Origin: Strongylocentrotus purpuratus
Lineage: Eukaryota; Echinodermata; Echinoidea; Camarodonta; Strongylocentrotidae
Assembly: GCF_000002235.5 (NCBI RefSeq)
Contig: NW_022145550.1
Coordinates: forward strand, 619,501-683,500
Direction of reading: 5' to 3'
DNA: 64,000 bases
Below, one piece after another: positions 11,702-25,373 of the stretch. Positions within the stretch are counted from its first letter, which is position 1. The number at the start of each line of letters is the position of its first letter. The position numbers and the translations under genes are program-made. The notes beneath the pieces are model-generated. The model was given only the letters and a program-made list of their open reading frames with translations. It made no database searches and was not told where the DNA came from.

Positions 11702-13249
11702 CATTGCTAATCTTCATGTATTCTTCATACTTACACTAATTGTTGTAGATGTAGCAAAAGATGTTTTCTGACTAATTCAGAGAGTCGCTTGTTAAAGAAA
11801 GAGTATTACATGCTATTTTTTCTTTGTTAGGGGGGGGGGGGTGTCCCCTTTAAAAAAGAGATGACAAGTCAATATTATGGAGTGAAGAAAAAAAAATAAC
11901 ATGGGTTTATATAAAGGAGAAACTGAGACTCGAACCGAGTACATTGCATTGTGAAGTGATCACTTTTATCCACAAGACCATTTTGCCTCACCGTGATAAC
12001 TGGTTCGCTTTTTGTTGTTAACACTTTCTGCATGCTAATGACTTTACAAAATGTGCCGATTTACTGATTTGACGCTTTCGGGATGCATTATTATCATCAT
12101 TTTTGTAGTCCGATGTTGTCAAGATTGCCCGTATTTTTTTTCTTTCAGTTACTGATATTACTGATATAATAGTGAGGTTTTATGTTTATTTCATTTAATT
12201 TGCAAACTGCTGACTTAAACTTAAAGTGATATGACAAGAGGCCACTGCCCTCACATAGTATAATGAATAGAACACGGGTCTATTCAATTCAGTATATGCT
12301 ACGAATTCTATAACAGGGCACCAATGAATAGGGAAGCTTGGCTATTCGATTCTGTTTTCAATAGCTTGCACCTGCAATTTTTGAATAGTTACGTAACAAA
12401 CTACTCAGCTCTTTCTGACATGGCATCAATAATATTAGTGAATTGAAAACAAACCTGACCCTCCCTTCATTGAGTGACTTTTGTTTGGTCAAATGCGAGG
12501 ATTACCAAAGAGGAGGTAATAATAGCATTCCTGACATTGCAACAATGACCGCGTTATTTTGATGCATTGTCCCTAAACCTACCGAAGAGGCTCTTTGTCC
12601 TTGTCTGGGAGGACAAGCACTTTAGACTGGGGCTGTAGTCTGATTTCAAGAAAGGAAAACATTTCGGGACAGTTCAAAATAATGCTTGGAAATGGAAATT
12701 CAAATGATACCGTTTTAAAAACCAGAAAGATGGGTTGAGGACAAGAAGCAGGATGTAATTCATTGCTCGGCAATCTTGACTGTATTTAAAAACAGAGCAT
12801 CCAATATACCTGATATTTAATAGTACTGTACAATGTCAATTAAATAAATAACTAAATAAACAAACAAATAATGGACCTCTTTAGCCAAGACTGTGGATTT
12901 TTATTGTTAAGCACTAAATGATTCTGCTCGGTCATACAGGCTAGGTGGGGGAATGCTTTCAATAGACTTAAATTTGAAAGGCCCTTTGTATCACTTCGTG
13001 CAAAATGACATAGGGCACTTCTAATAAATTTATACGAGAAGTAAAACCCTGTTCATCATTGTTTTCGTGTTGCAAAGTTGTTTACAGACTGAAAAAGGGA
13101 TAGTACGGGACTGTAGAGAGTGAATAAAACTAGGAAATTATAATTGCAAATGTAAAACGTTGTTAAACCTAGCAATAAGAGCTCTTGAATGCAGTTTTTA
13201 AATGGACATGGCTTTGGGGCTACCCGCTACCGCCGCCAGGCTACGCTGT

Positions 13250-13729
13250 CGATTGCCAGCTAGCTGTCGATTGCCAGCTAGCTGTCGATTGCCAGCTAGC
13301 TGTCGATTGCCAGCTAGCTGTCGATTGCCAGCTAGCTGTCGATTGCCAGCTAGCTGTCGATTGCCAGCTAGCTGTCGATTGCCAGCTAGCTGTCGATTGC
13401 CAGCTAGCTGTCGATTGCCAGCTAGCTGTCGATTGCCAGCTAGCTGTCGATTGCCAGCTAGCTGTCGATTGCCAGCTAGCTGTCGATTGCCAGCTAGCTG
13501 TGGATTGCCACTAGCTGTCGATTGCCAGCTAGCTGTGATTGCCATAGCTGTCGATTGCCACTAGCTGTCGATTGCCAGCTAGCTGTCGATTGCCAGCTAG
13601 CTGTCCGATTGCCAGCTAGCTGTCGATTGCCAGCTAGCTGTCGATTGCCCCTAGCTGTCGATTGCCAGCTACTGTCGATTGCCAGCTAGCTGTCGATTGC
13701 CAGCTAGCTGTCGATTGCCAGCTAGCTGT
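13250..13729. repeat. 18-bp minisatellite, about 27 copies
   Basis: 480 bp: about fourteen perfect copies, then a stretch of degenerate copies (about 13500-13680), then perfect copies again. Degenerate monomers are concentrated in the 3' half. Confidence 0.95.
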
Positions 13730-14326
13730 CTAGATGGACCCCCTGGCGATTAATGTGGGGGGGGGGGTGATTTTTCGAGGGCCAAACAAAAAAATAGTGC
13801 TCTCTACCCCCCCCCCAAATAAAAATCCCAAGGCTCCCCTGTAGTTTTTTTCTACATTGCTCCCCCCCCCCCCGCAAAAGGTCCCTATTTTCTCATTGTT
13901 TTACATCAACAACACAACAACAATAATATTTATTATAAAACTCCAAAATTGGTTTGTTTTTATAAATAATAATATCTGCCCGGCAAAATATTTGAAGTAA
14001 GTATGTAGATTAAGATCATCAGACTTTATTACACTGATGAGGTGTATTGGGTTCTCTTCACTTGTCTCTTTCTGGCTCTCTTTCTCTTTCTCTCTCTCTC
14101 TCTCTCATTGGGACTGAAAAAGTATTGAATGTAATAATGTTTGATAAATAGATAAAACAGGATTCCTGTCCTTCTTGTACTTCGTAAATATAATACTTTA
14201 CCTTGCTTACAAGTTAATTGCAAGCTCATTGTATAGATCAATTAAGAGAATAGCAATAAATATGGACTTTGAGTGAGATCAAAATGGGTTTGACATCAGT
14301 TTTTCTTTTTCAAAGATTAAAAAAAA

Positions 14327-14819
14327 GCAACAGCTGGGTGTCGAACCCGATACCTTCCAGTTACCAGGCGATTGCCTACCCACTAGACTAAAGTGTCACA
14401 TTGCTAATCTCCATGTTTTTTTTTCTTCATACTTATACTTATTGTTGTAGATGTAGCAAAAGAAAAAACGCAACAGCTGGGGTCGAACCCGATACCTTCC
14501 AGTTACCAGGCGATTGCCTACCCACTAGACTAAAGTGTCACATTGCTAATCTCCATGTTTTTTTTTCATACTTATACTTATTGTTGTAGATGTAGCAAAA
14601 GAAAAAAACGCAACAGCTGGGGGTCGAACCCGATACCTTCCAGTTACCAGGCGATTGCCTACCCACTAGACTAAAGTGTCACATTGCTAATCTCCATGTT
14701 TTTTTTTCATACTTATACTTATTGTTGTAGATGTAGCAAAGAAAAAACGCAACAGCTGGGGTGTCGAACCCGATACCTCCAGTTATCAGACGATTGCCTA
14801 CCCACTAGACTAAGTGTCA
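14327..14819 (-). repeat. Cluster of four tRNA-like modules, unit 5
   Basis: Minus-strand modules as in other units, with A and B boxes and T-run terminators; the last one has GAT at the anticodon position. Confidence 0.75.
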
Positions 14820-16369
14820 CATTGCTAATCTTCATGTATTCTTCATACTTACACTAATTGTTGTAGATGTAGCAAAAGATTTTTCTGACTAATTCAGAGA
14901 GTCGCTTGTTAAAGAAAGAGTATTACATGCTATTTTTTCTTTGTTGAGGGGGGGGGGTGTCCCCTTTAAAAAAGATGACAAGTCAATATTATGGAGTGAA
15001 GAAAAAAAAATAACATGGGTTTATATAAAGGAGAAACTGAGACTCGAACCGAGTACATTGCATTGTGAAGTGATCACTTTTATCCACAAGACCATTTTGC
15101 CTCACCGTGATAACTGGTTCGCTTTTTGTTGTTAACACTTTCTGCATGCTAATGACTTTACAAAATGTGCCGATTTACTGATTTGACGCTTTCGGGATGC
15201 ATTATTATCATCATTTTTGTAGTCCGATGTTGTCAAGATTGCCCGTATTTTTTTTCTTTCAGTTACTGATATTACTGATATAATAGTGAGGTTTTATGTT
15301 TATTTCATTTAATTTGCAAACTGCTGACTTAAACTTAAAGTGATATGACAAGAGGCCACTGCCCTCACATAGTATAATGAATAGAACACGGGTCTATTCA
15401 ATTCAGTATATGCTACGAATTCTATAACAGGGCACCAATGAATAGGGAAGCTTGGCTATTCGATTCTGTTTTCAATAGCTTGCACCTGCAATTTTTGAAT
15501 AGTTACGTAACAAACTACTCAGCTCTTTCTGACATGGCATCAATAATATTAGTGAATTGAAAACAAACCTGACCCTCCCTTCATTGAGTGACTTTTGTTT
15601 GGTCAAATGCGAGGATTACCAAAGAGGAGGTAATAATAGCATTCCTGACATTGCAACAATGACCGCGTTATTTTGATGCATTGTCCCTAAACCTACCGAA
15701 GAGGCTCTTTGTCCTTGTCTGGGAGGACAAGCACTTTAGACTGGGGCTGTAGTCTGATTTCAAGAAAGGAAAACAATTTCGGGACAGTTCAAAATAATGC
15801 TTGGAAATGGAAATTCAAATGATACCGTTTTAAAAACCAGAAAGATATGGTTTGAGGACAAGAAGCAGGATGTAATTCATTGCTCGGCAATCTTGACTGT
15901 ATTTAAAACAGAGCATCCAATATACCTGATATTTAATAGTACTGTACAATGTCAATTAAATAAAATAACTAAATAAACAAACAAATAATGGACCTCTTTA
16001 GCCAAGACTGTGGATTTTTATTGTTGAGCACTAAATGATTCTGCTCGGTCATACAGGCTAGGTGGGGGAATGCTTTCAATAGACTTAAATTTGAAAGGCC
16101 CTTTGTATCACTTCGTGCAAAATGACATAGGGCACTTCTAATAAATTTATACGAGAAGTAAAACCCTGTTCATCATTGTTTTCGTGTTGCAAAGTTGTTT
16201 ACAGACTGAAAAAGGGATAGTACGGGACTGTAGAGAGTGAATAAAACTAGGAAATTATAATTGCAAATGTAAAACAACGTTGTAAACCTAGCAATAAGAG
16301 GCTCTTGAATGCAGTTTTTAAATGGACATGGCTTTGGGGCTACCCGCTACCGCCGCCAGGCTACGCTGT

Positions 16370-16423
16370 CGATTGCCAGCTAGCTGGCGATTGCCAGCTA
16401 GCTGTCGATTGCCAGCTAGCTGT
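16370..16423. repeat. 18-bp minisatellite, 3 copies
   Basis: Three copies, the first with GCTGG in place of GCTGT. Confidence 0.95.
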
Positions 16424-17026
16424 CTAGATGGGACCCCCCTGGCGATTAATGTGGGGGGGGGGGTGATTTTTCGAGGGCCAAACAAAAATAGTGCTCTCTA
16501 CCCCCCCCCCCCCCCAAATAAAAATCCCAAGGCTCCCCTGTAGTTTTTTTCTACATTGCTCCCCCCCCCCCCGCAAAAGGTCCCTATTTTCTCATTGTTT
16601 TACATCAACAACAACAACAACAATAATATTTATTATAAAACTCCAAAATTGGTTTGTTTTTATAAATAATAATATCTGCCCGGCAAAATATTTGAAGTAA
16701 GTATGTAGATTAAGATCATCAGACTTTATTACACTGATGAGGTGTATTGGGTTCTCTTCACTTGTCTCTTTCTGGCTCTCTTTCTCTTTCTCTCTCTCTC
16801 TCTCTCATTGGGACTGAAAAAGTATTGAATGTAATAATGTTTGATAAATAGATAAACAGGATTCCTGTCCTTCTTGTACTTCGTAAATATAATACTTTAC
16901 CTTGCTTACAAGTTAATTGCAAGCTCATTGTATAGATCAATTAAGAGAATAGCAATAAATATGGACTTTGAGTGAGATCAAAATGGGTTTGACATCAGTT
17001 TTTCTTTTTCAAAGATTAAAAAAAAA

Positions 17027-17528
17027 GCAACAGCTGGGTGTCGAACCCGATACCTTCCAGTTACCAGGCGATTGCCTACCCACTAGACTAAAGTGTCACA
17101 TTGCTAATCTCCATGTTTTTTTTTTCTTCATACTTATACTTATTGTTGTAGATGTAGCAAAAGAAAAAAACGCAACAGCTGGGTGTCGAACCCGATACCT
17201 TCCAGTTACCAGGCGATTGCCTACCCACTAGACTAAAGTGTCACATTGCTAATCTCCATGTTTTTTTTTTCATACTTATACTTATTGTTGTAGATGTAGC
17301 AAAAGAAAAAAACGCAACAGCTGGGGGTCGAACCCGATACCTTCCAGTTACCAGGCGATTGCCTACCCACTAGACTAAAGTGTCACATTGCTAATCTCCA
17401 TGTTTTTTTTTTCATACTTATACTTATTGTTGTAGATGTAGCAAAAGAAAAAAACGCAACAGCTGGGGGTCGAACCCGATACCTTCCAGTTATCAGACGA
17501 TTGCCTACCCACTAGACTAAAGTGTCAC
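17027..17528 (-). repeat. Cluster of four tRNA-like modules, unit 6
   Basis: Three GGT-type and one GAT-type module on the minus strand. The T runs that follow modules 1-3 vary in length from unit to unit. Confidence 0.75.
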
Positions 17529-19082
17529 ATTGCTAATCTTCATGTATTCTTCATACTTACACTAATTGTTGTAGATGTAGCAAAAGATGTTTTCTGACTA
17601 ATTCAGAGAGTCGCTTGTTAAAGAAAGAGTATTACATGCTATTTTTTCTTTGTTGAGGGGGGGGGGGGTGTCCCCTTTAAAAAAGAGATGACAAGTCAAT
17701 ATTATGGAGTGAAGAAAAAAAAATAACATGGGTTTATATAAAGGAGAAACTGAGACTCGAACCGAGTACATTGCATTGTGAAGTGATCACTTTTATCCAC
17801 AAGACCATTTTGCCTCACCGTGATAACTGGTTCGCTTTTTGTTGTTAACACTTTCTGCATGCTAATGACTTTACAAAATGTGCCGATTTACTGATTTGAC
17901 GCTTTCGGGATGCATTATTATCATCATTTTTGTAGTCCGATGTTGTCAAGATTGCCCGTATTTTTTTTCTTTCAGTTACTGATATTACTGATATAATAGT
18001 GAGGTTTTATGTTTATTTCATTTAATTTGCAAACTGCTGACTTAAACTTAAAGTGATATGACAAGAGGCCACTGCCCTCACATAGTATAATGAATAGAAC
18101 ACGGGTCTATTCAATTCAGTATATGCTACGAATTCTATAACAGGGCACCAATGAATAGGGAAGCTTGGCTATTCGATTCTGTTTTCAATAGCTTGCACCT
18201 GCAATTTTTGAATAGTTACGTAACAAACTACTCAGCTCTTTCTGACATGGCATCAATAATATTAGTGAATTGAAAACAAACCTGACCCTCCCTTCATTGA
18301 GTGACTTTTGTTTGGTCAAATGCGAGGATTACCAAAGAGGAGGTAATAATAGCATTCCTGACATTGCAACAATGACCGCGTTATTTTGATGCATTGTCCC
18401 TAAACCTACCGAAGAGGCTCTTTGTCCTTGTCTGGGAGGACAAGCACTTTAGACTGGGGCTGTAGTCTGATTTCAAGAAAGGAAAACAATTTCGGGACAG
18501 TTCAAAATAATGCTTGGAAATGGAAATTCAAATGATACCGTTTTAAAAACCAGAAAGATATGGTTTGAGGACAAGAAGCAGGATGTAATTCATTGCTCGG
18601 CAATCTTGACTGTATTTAAAACAGAGCATCCAATATACCTGATATTTAATAGTACTGTACAATGTCAATTAAATAAAATAACTAAATAAACAAACAAATA
18701 ATGGACCTCTTTAGCCAAGACTGTGGATTTTTATTGTTGAGCACTAAATGATTCTGCTCGGTCATACAGGCTAGGTGGGGGAATGCTTTCAATAGACTTA
18801 AATTTGAAAGGCCCTTTGTATCACTTCGTGCAAAATGACATAGGGCACTTCTAATAAATTTATACGAGAAGTAAAACCCTGTTCATCATTGTTTTCGTGT
18901 TGCAAAGTTGTTTACAGACTGAAAAAGGGATAGTACGGGACTGTAGAGAGTGAATAAAACTAGGAAATTATAATTGCAAATGTAAAACAACGTTGTAAAC
19001 CTAGCAATAAGAGGCTCTTGAATGCAGTTTTTAAATGGACATGGCTTTGGGGCTACCCGCTACCGCCGCCAGGCTACGCTGT

Positions 19083-19424
19083 CGATTGCCAGCTAGCTGT
19101 CGATTGCCAGCTAGCTGTCGATTGCCAGCTAGCTGTCGATTGCCAGCTAGCTGTCGATTGCCAGCTAGCTGTCGATTGCCAGCTAGCTGTCGATTGCCAG
19201 CTAGCTGTCGATTGCCAGCTAGCTGTCGATTGCCAGCTAGCTGTCGATTGCCAGCTAGCTGTCGATTGCCAGCTAGCTGTCGATTGCCAGCTAGCTGTCG
19301 ATTGCCAGCTAGCTGTCGATTGCCAGCTAGCTGTCGATTGCCAGCTAGCTGTCGATTGCCAGCTAGCTGTCGATTGCCAGCTAGCTGTCGATTGCCAGCT
19401 AGCTGTCGATTGCCAGCTAGCTGT
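19083..19424. repeat. 18-bp minisatellite, 19 copies
   Basis: Nineteen perfect copies, exiting as CGATATGGGACC. Unit 9 shares this exit, which suggests that units 7 and 9 share ancestry for this segment. Open frames on both strands are artefacts of the 18-bp period. Confidence 0.98.
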
Positions 19425-20029
19425 CGATATGGGACCCCCCTGGCGATTAATGTGGGGGGGGGGGTTTTTTTTTCGAGGGCCAAACAAAAAAATAGTGCGC
19501 ACCCCCCCCCCCAAATAAAAATCCCAAGGCTCCCCTGTAGTTTTTTTCTACATTGCTCCCCCCCCCCCCCCCGCAAAAGGTCCCTATTTTCTCATTGTTT
19601 TACATCAACAACAACAACAACAATAATATTTATTATAAAACTCCAAAATTGGTTTGTTTTTATAAATAATAATATCTGCCCGGCAAAATATTTGAAGTAA
19701 GTATGTAGATTAAGATCATCAGACTTTATTACACTGATGAGGTGTATTGGGTTCTCTTCACTTGTCTCTTTCTGGCTCTCTTTCTCTTTCTCTCTCTCTC
19801 TCTCTCTCATTGGGACTGAAAAAGTATTGAATGTAATAATGTTTGATAAATAGATAAAACAGGATTCCTGTCCTTCTTGTACTTCGTAAATATAATACTT
19901 TACCTTGCTTACAAGTTAATTGCAAGCTCATTGTATAGATCAATTAAGAGAATAGCAATAAATATGGACTTTGAGTGAGATCAAAATGGGTTTGACATCA
20001 GTTTTTCTTTTTCAAAGATTAAAAAAAAG

Positions 20030-20527
20030 CAACAGCTGGGTGTCGAACCCGATACCTTCCAGTTACCAGGCGATTGCCTACCCACTAGACTAAAGTGTCA
20101 CATTGCTAATCTCCATGTTTTTTTTTCTTCATACTTATACTTATTGTTGTAGATGTAGCAAAAGAAAAAAACGCAACAGCTGGGGGTCGAACCCGATACC
20201 TTCCAGTTACCAGGCGATTGCCTACCCACTAGACTAAAGTGTCACATTGCTAATCTCCATGTTTTTTTTTTCATACTTATACTTATTGTTGTAGATGTAG
20301 CAAAAGAAAAAAACGCAACAGCTGGGGGTCGAACCCGATACCTTCCAGTTACCAGGCGATTGCCTACCCACTAGACTAAAGTGTCACATTGCTAATCTCC
20401 ATGTTTTTTTTTCATACTTATACTTATTGTTGTAGATGTAGCAAAAGAAAAAAACGCAACAGCTGGGGGTCGAACCCGATACCTTCCAGTTATCAGACGA
20501 TTGCCTACCCACTAGACTAAAGTGTCA
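20030..20527 (-). repeat. Cluster of four tRNA-like modules, unit 7
   Basis: Minus-strand three-plus-one arrangement with A and B boxes and T-run terminators. Confidence 0.75.
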
Positions 20528-22080
20528 CATTGCTAATCTTCATGTATTCTTCATACTTACACTAATTGTTGTAGATGTAGCAAAAGATGTTTTCTGACTA
20601 ATTCAGAGAGTCGCTTGTTAAAGAAAGAGTATTACATGCTATTTTTTCTTTGTTGAGGGGGGGGGGTGTCCCCTTTAAAAAAGAGATGACAAGTCAATAT
20701 TATGGAGTGAAGAAAAAAAAATAACATGGGTTTATATAAAGGAGAAACTGAGACTCGAACCGAGTACATTGCATTGTGAAGTGATCACTTTTATCCACAA
20801 GACCATTTTGCCTCACCGTGATAACTGGTTCGCTTTTTGTTGTTAACACTTTCTGCATGCTAATGACTTTACAAAATGTGCCGATTTACTGATTTGACGC
20901 TTTCGGGATGCATTATTATCATCATTTTTGTAGTCCGATGTTGTCAAGATTGCCCGTATTTTTTTTCTTTCAGTTACTGATATTACTGATATAATAGTGA
21001 GGTTTTATGTTTATTTCATTTAATTTGCAAACTGCTGACTTAAACTTAAAGTGATATGACAAGAGGCCACTGCCCTCACATAGTATAATGAATAGAACAC
21101 GGGTCTATTCAATTCAGTATATGCTACGAATTCTATAACAGGGCACCAATGAATAGGGAAGCTTGGCTATTCGATTCTGTTTTCAATAGCTTGCACCTGC
21201 AATTTTTGAATAGTTACGTAACAAACTACTCAGCTCTTTCTGACATGGCATCAATAATATTAGTGAATTGAAAACAAACCTGACCCTCCCTTCATTGAGT
21301 GACTTTTGTTTGGTCAAATGCGAGGATTACCAAAGAGGAGGTAATAATAGCATTCCTGACATTGCAACAATGACCGCGTTATTTTGATGCATTGTCCCTA
21401 AACCTACCGAAGAGGCTCTTTGTCCTTGTCTGGGAGGACAAGCACTTTAGACTGGGGCTGTAGTCTGATTTCAAGAAAGGAAAACAATTTCGGGACAGTT
21501 CAAAATAATGCTTGGAAATGGAAATTCAAATGATACCGTTTTAAAAACCAGAAAGATATGGTTTGAGGACAAGAAGCAGGATGTAATTCATTGCTCGGCA
21601 ATCTTGACTGTATTTAAAACAGAGCATCCAATATACCTGATATTTAATAGTACTGTACAATGTCAATTAAATAAAATAACTAAATAAACAAACAAATAAT
21701 GGACCTCTTTAGCCAAGACTGTGGATTTTTATTGTTGAGCACTAAATGATTCTGCTCGGTCATACAGGCTAGGTGGGGGAATGCTTTCAATAGACTTAAA
21801 TTTGAAAGGCCCTTTGTATCACTTCGTGCAAAATGACATAGGGCACTTCTAATAAATTTATACGAGAAGTAAAACCCTGTTCATCATTGTTTTCGTGTTG
21901 CAAAGTTGTTTACAGACTGAAAAAGGGATAGTACGGGACTGTAGAGAGTGAATAAAACTAGGAAATTATAATTGCAAATGTAAAACAACGTTGTAAACCT
22001 AGCAATAAGAGGCTCTTGAATGCAGTTTTTAAATGGACATGGCTTTGGGGCTACCCGCTACCGCCGCCAGGCTACGCTGT

Positions 22081-22249
22081 CGATTGCCAGCTAGCTGTCG
22101 ATTGCCAGCTAGCTGTCGATTGCCAGCTAGCTGTCGATTGCCAGCTAGCTGTCGATTGCCAGCTAGCTGTCGATTGCCAGCTAGCTGTCGATTGCCAGCT
22201 AGCTGTCGATTGCCAGCTAGCTGTCGATTGCCAGCTAGCAGCTAGCTGT
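22081..22249. repeat. 18-bp minisatellite, 9 copies plus a partial
   Basis: Nine copies followed by a 7-bp partial duplication (AGCTAGC), the same end as in unit 10. Confidence 0.97.
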
Positions 22250-22365
22250 CTAGATGGGACCCCCCTGGCGATTAATGTGGGGGGGGGGGGGGGGGTGATT
22301 TTTCAAATTTTCGAGGGCCAAACAAAAAAATAGTGCTCTCTACCCCCCCCCCCCCCCCCCCCCCC

Positions 22366-22498
22366 CTCCCCTTTCCCCCTCTACCACTGAGTGAAATATC
22401 GGCCGGCACGATTTTTTTTTATTTCAGCACATTAAATTTCAAATTGATTTCAAGTTTGGGCCCCCCTAAGAAATCCTGAATCCGCGCCGATACCCACC
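22366..22498 (-). mobile_element. Fragment of hAT-type element in unit 8
   Basis: Read on the minus strand, the end of this insert (GGCGCGGATTCAGGATTTC, then a G run, GGGCCCAAA and TTGAAAT) matches the 5' end of the hAT-type element at 56094. It sits inside the C run. I see no clean terminal repeat or target duplication, so it is a fragment. Confidence 0.75.
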
Positions 22499-23022
22499 CC
22501 CCCCCCAAATAAAAATCCCAAGGCTCCCCTGTAGTTTTTTTCTACATTGCTCCCCCCCCCCCCCGCAAAAGGTCCCTATTTTCTCATTGTTTTACATCAA
22601 CAACAACAACAACAATAATATTTATTATAAAACTCCAAAATTGGTTTGTTTTTATAAATAATAATATCTGCCCGGCAAAATATTTGAAGTAAGTATGTAG
22701 ATTAAGATCATCAGACTTTATTACACTGATGAGGTGTATTGGGTTCTCTTCACTTGTCTCTTTCTGGCTCTCTTTCTCTTTCTCTCTCTCTCTCTCTCTC
22801 ATTGGGACTGAAAAAGTATTGAATGTAATAATGTTTGATAAATAGATAAAACAGGATTCCTGTCCTTCTTGTACTTCGTAAATATAATACTTTACCTTGC
22901 TTACAAGTTAATTGCAAGCTCATTGTATAGATCAATTAAGAGAATAGCAATAAATATGGACTTTGAGTGAGATCAAAATGGGTTTGACATCAGTTTTTCT
23001 TTTTCAAAGATTAAAAAAAAAG

Positions 23023-23514
23023 CAACAGCTGGGTGTCGAACCCGATACCTTCCAGTTACCAGGCGATTGCCTACCCACTAGACTAAAGTGTCACATTGCT
23101 AATCTCCATGTTTTTTTTCTTCATACTTATACTTATTGTTGTAGATGTAGCAAAAGAAAAAAACGCAACAGCTGGGGGTCGAACCCGATACCTTCCAGTT
23201 ACCAGGCGATTGCCTACCCACTAGACTAAAGTGTCACATTGCTAATCTCCATGTTTTTTTTTCATACTTATACTTATTGTTGTAGATGTAGCAAAAGAAA
23301 AAAACGCAACAGCTGGGGGTCGAACCCGATACCTTCCAGTTACCAGGCGATTGCCTACCCACTAGACTAAAGTGTCACATTGCTAATCTCCATGTTTTTT
23401 TTTCATACTTATACTTATTGTTGTAGATGTAGCAAAGAAAAAACGCAACAGCTGGGGTCGAACCCGATACCTTCCAGTTATCAGACGATTGCCTACCCAC
23501 TAGACTAAGTGTCA
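23023..23514 (-). repeat. Cluster of four tRNA-like modules, unit 8
   Basis: Minus strand, three GGT-type and one GAT-type module. Confidence 0.75.
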
Positions 23515-25067
23515 CATTGCTAATCTTCATGTATTCTTCATACTTACACTAATTGTTGTAGATGTAGCAAAAGATGTTTTCTGACTAATTCAGAGAGTCG
23601 CTTGTTAAAGAAAGAGTATTACATGCTATTTTTTCTTTGTTGAGGGGGGGGGGTGTCCCCTTTAAAAAAGAGATGACAAGTCAATATTATGGAGTGAAGA
23701 AAAAAAAATAACATGGGTTTATATAAAGGAGAAACTGAGACTCGAACCGAGTACATTGCATTGTGAAGTGATCACTTTTATCCACAAGACCATTTTGCCT
23801 CACCGTGATAACTGGTTCGCTTTTTGTTGTTAACACTTTCTGCATGCTAATGACTTTACAAAATGTGCCGATTTACTGATTTGACGCTTTCGGGATGCAT
23901 TATTATCATCATTTTTGTAGTCCGATGTTGTCAAGATTGCCCGTATTTTTTTTCTTTCAGTTACTGATATTACTGATATAATAGTGAGGTTTTATGTTTA
24001 TTTCATTTAATTTGCAAACTGCTGACTTAAACTTAAAGTGATATGACAAGAGGCCACTGCCCTCACATAGTATAATGAATAGAACACGGGTCTATTCAAT
24101 TCAGTATATGCTACGAATTCTATAACAGGGCACCAATGAATAGGGAAGCTTGGCTATTCGATTCTGTTTTCAATAGCTTGCACCTGCAATTTTTGAATAG
24201 TTACGTAACAAACTACTCAGCTCTTTCTGACATGGCATCAATAATATTAGTGAATTGAAAACAAACCTGACCCTCCCTTCATTGAGTGACTTTTGTTTGG
24301 TCAAATGCGAGGATTACCAAAGAGGAGGTAATAATAGCATTCCTGACATTGCAACAATGACCGCGTTATTTTGATGCATTGTCCCTAAACCTACCGAAGA
24401 GGCTCTTTGTCCTTGTCTGGGAGGACAAGCACTTTAGACTGGGGCTGTAGTCTGATTTCAAGAAAGGAAAACAATTTCGGGACAGTTCAAAATAATGCTT
24501 GGAAATGGAAATTCAAATGATACCGTTTTAAAAACCAGAAAGATATGGTTTGAGGACAAGAAGCAGGATGTAATTCATTGCTCGGCAATCTTGACTGTAT
24601 TTAAAACAGAGCATCCAATATACCTGATATTTAATAGTACTGTACAATGTCAATTAAATAAAATAACTAAATAAACAAACAAATAATGGACCTCTTTAGC
24701 CAAGACTGTGGATTTTTATTGTTGAGCACTAAATGATTCTGCTCGGTCATACAGGCTAGGTGGGGGAATGCTTTCAATAGACTTAAATTTGAAAGGCCCT
24801 TTGTATCACTTCGTGCAAAATGACATAGGGCACTTCTAATAAATTTATACGAGAAGTAAAACCCTGTTCATCATTGTTTTCGTGTTGCAAAGTTGTTTAC
24901 AGACTGAAAAAGGGATAGTACGGGACTGTAGAGAGTGAATAAAACTAGGAAATTATAATTGCAAATGTAAAACAACGTTGTAAACCTAGCAATAAGAGGC
25001 TCTTGAATGCAGTTTTTAAATGGACATGGCTTTGGGGCTACCCGCTACCGCCGCCAGGCTACGCTGT

Positions 25068-25373
25068 CGATTGCCAGCTAGCTGTCGATTGCCAGCTAGC
25101 TGTCGATTGCCAGCTAGCTGTCGATTGCCAGCTAGCTGTCGATTGCCAGCTAGCTGTCGATTGCCAGCTAGCTGTCGATTGCCAGCTAGCTGTCGATTGC
25201 CAGCTAGCTGTCGATTGCCAGCTAGCTGTCGATTGCCAGCTAGCTGTCGATTGCCAGCTAGCTGTCGATTGCCAGCTAGCTGTCGATTGCCAGCTAGCTG
25301 TCGATTGCCAGCTAGCTGTCGATTGCCAGCTAGCTGTCGATTGCCAGCTAGCTGTCGATTGCCAGCTAGCTGT
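25068..25373. repeat. 18-bp minisatellite, 17 copies
   Basis: Seventeen perfect copies with the CGATATGGGACC exit seen also in unit 7. Confidence 0.98.

Larger units (their letters stand above)
8844..11808. repeat. Macrosatellite unit 4
   Basis: 2965 bp. It has a small deletion in the core near 9783 (AAGAGGGATG in place of AAGAAGCAGGATG). The longer open frame at 9631-9894 results from such indels and is not shared by other units, so I reject it as a gene. From this unit on, most units read ATTGTTGAGCAC where units 1-3 read ATTGTTAAGCAC; unit 5 has the older form. Confidence 0.95.
11809..14925. repeat. Macrosatellite unit 5 (longest)
   Basis: 3117 bp; the extra length is explained by the longest minisatellite of the array. 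Several single-base deletions occur in the core near 12660-12735 and 13160. Confidence 0.95.
14926..17634. repeat. Macrosatellite unit 6 (shortest)
   Basis: 2709 bp; the shortness is explained by a minisatellite of only three copies. From here to unit 12 the units are much more uniform in sequence than units 1-5. Confidence 0.95.
17635..20634. repeat. Macrosatellite unit 7
   Basis: 3000 bp; the second-longest minisatellite (19 copies). The G run after the minisatellite lacks the usual TGATTTTTC spacer and reads straight into a T run. Confidence 0.95.
20635..23621. repeat. Macrosatellite unit 8 (with hAT-type fragment)
   Basis: 2987 bp. It carries nine minisatellite copies that end in an extra AGCTAGC, an extra CAAATTTT after the G run, and about 130 bp of foreign sequence inside the C run. 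Units 10 and 11 share the insert; unit 10 also shares the extra AGCTAGC. Confidence 0.95.
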
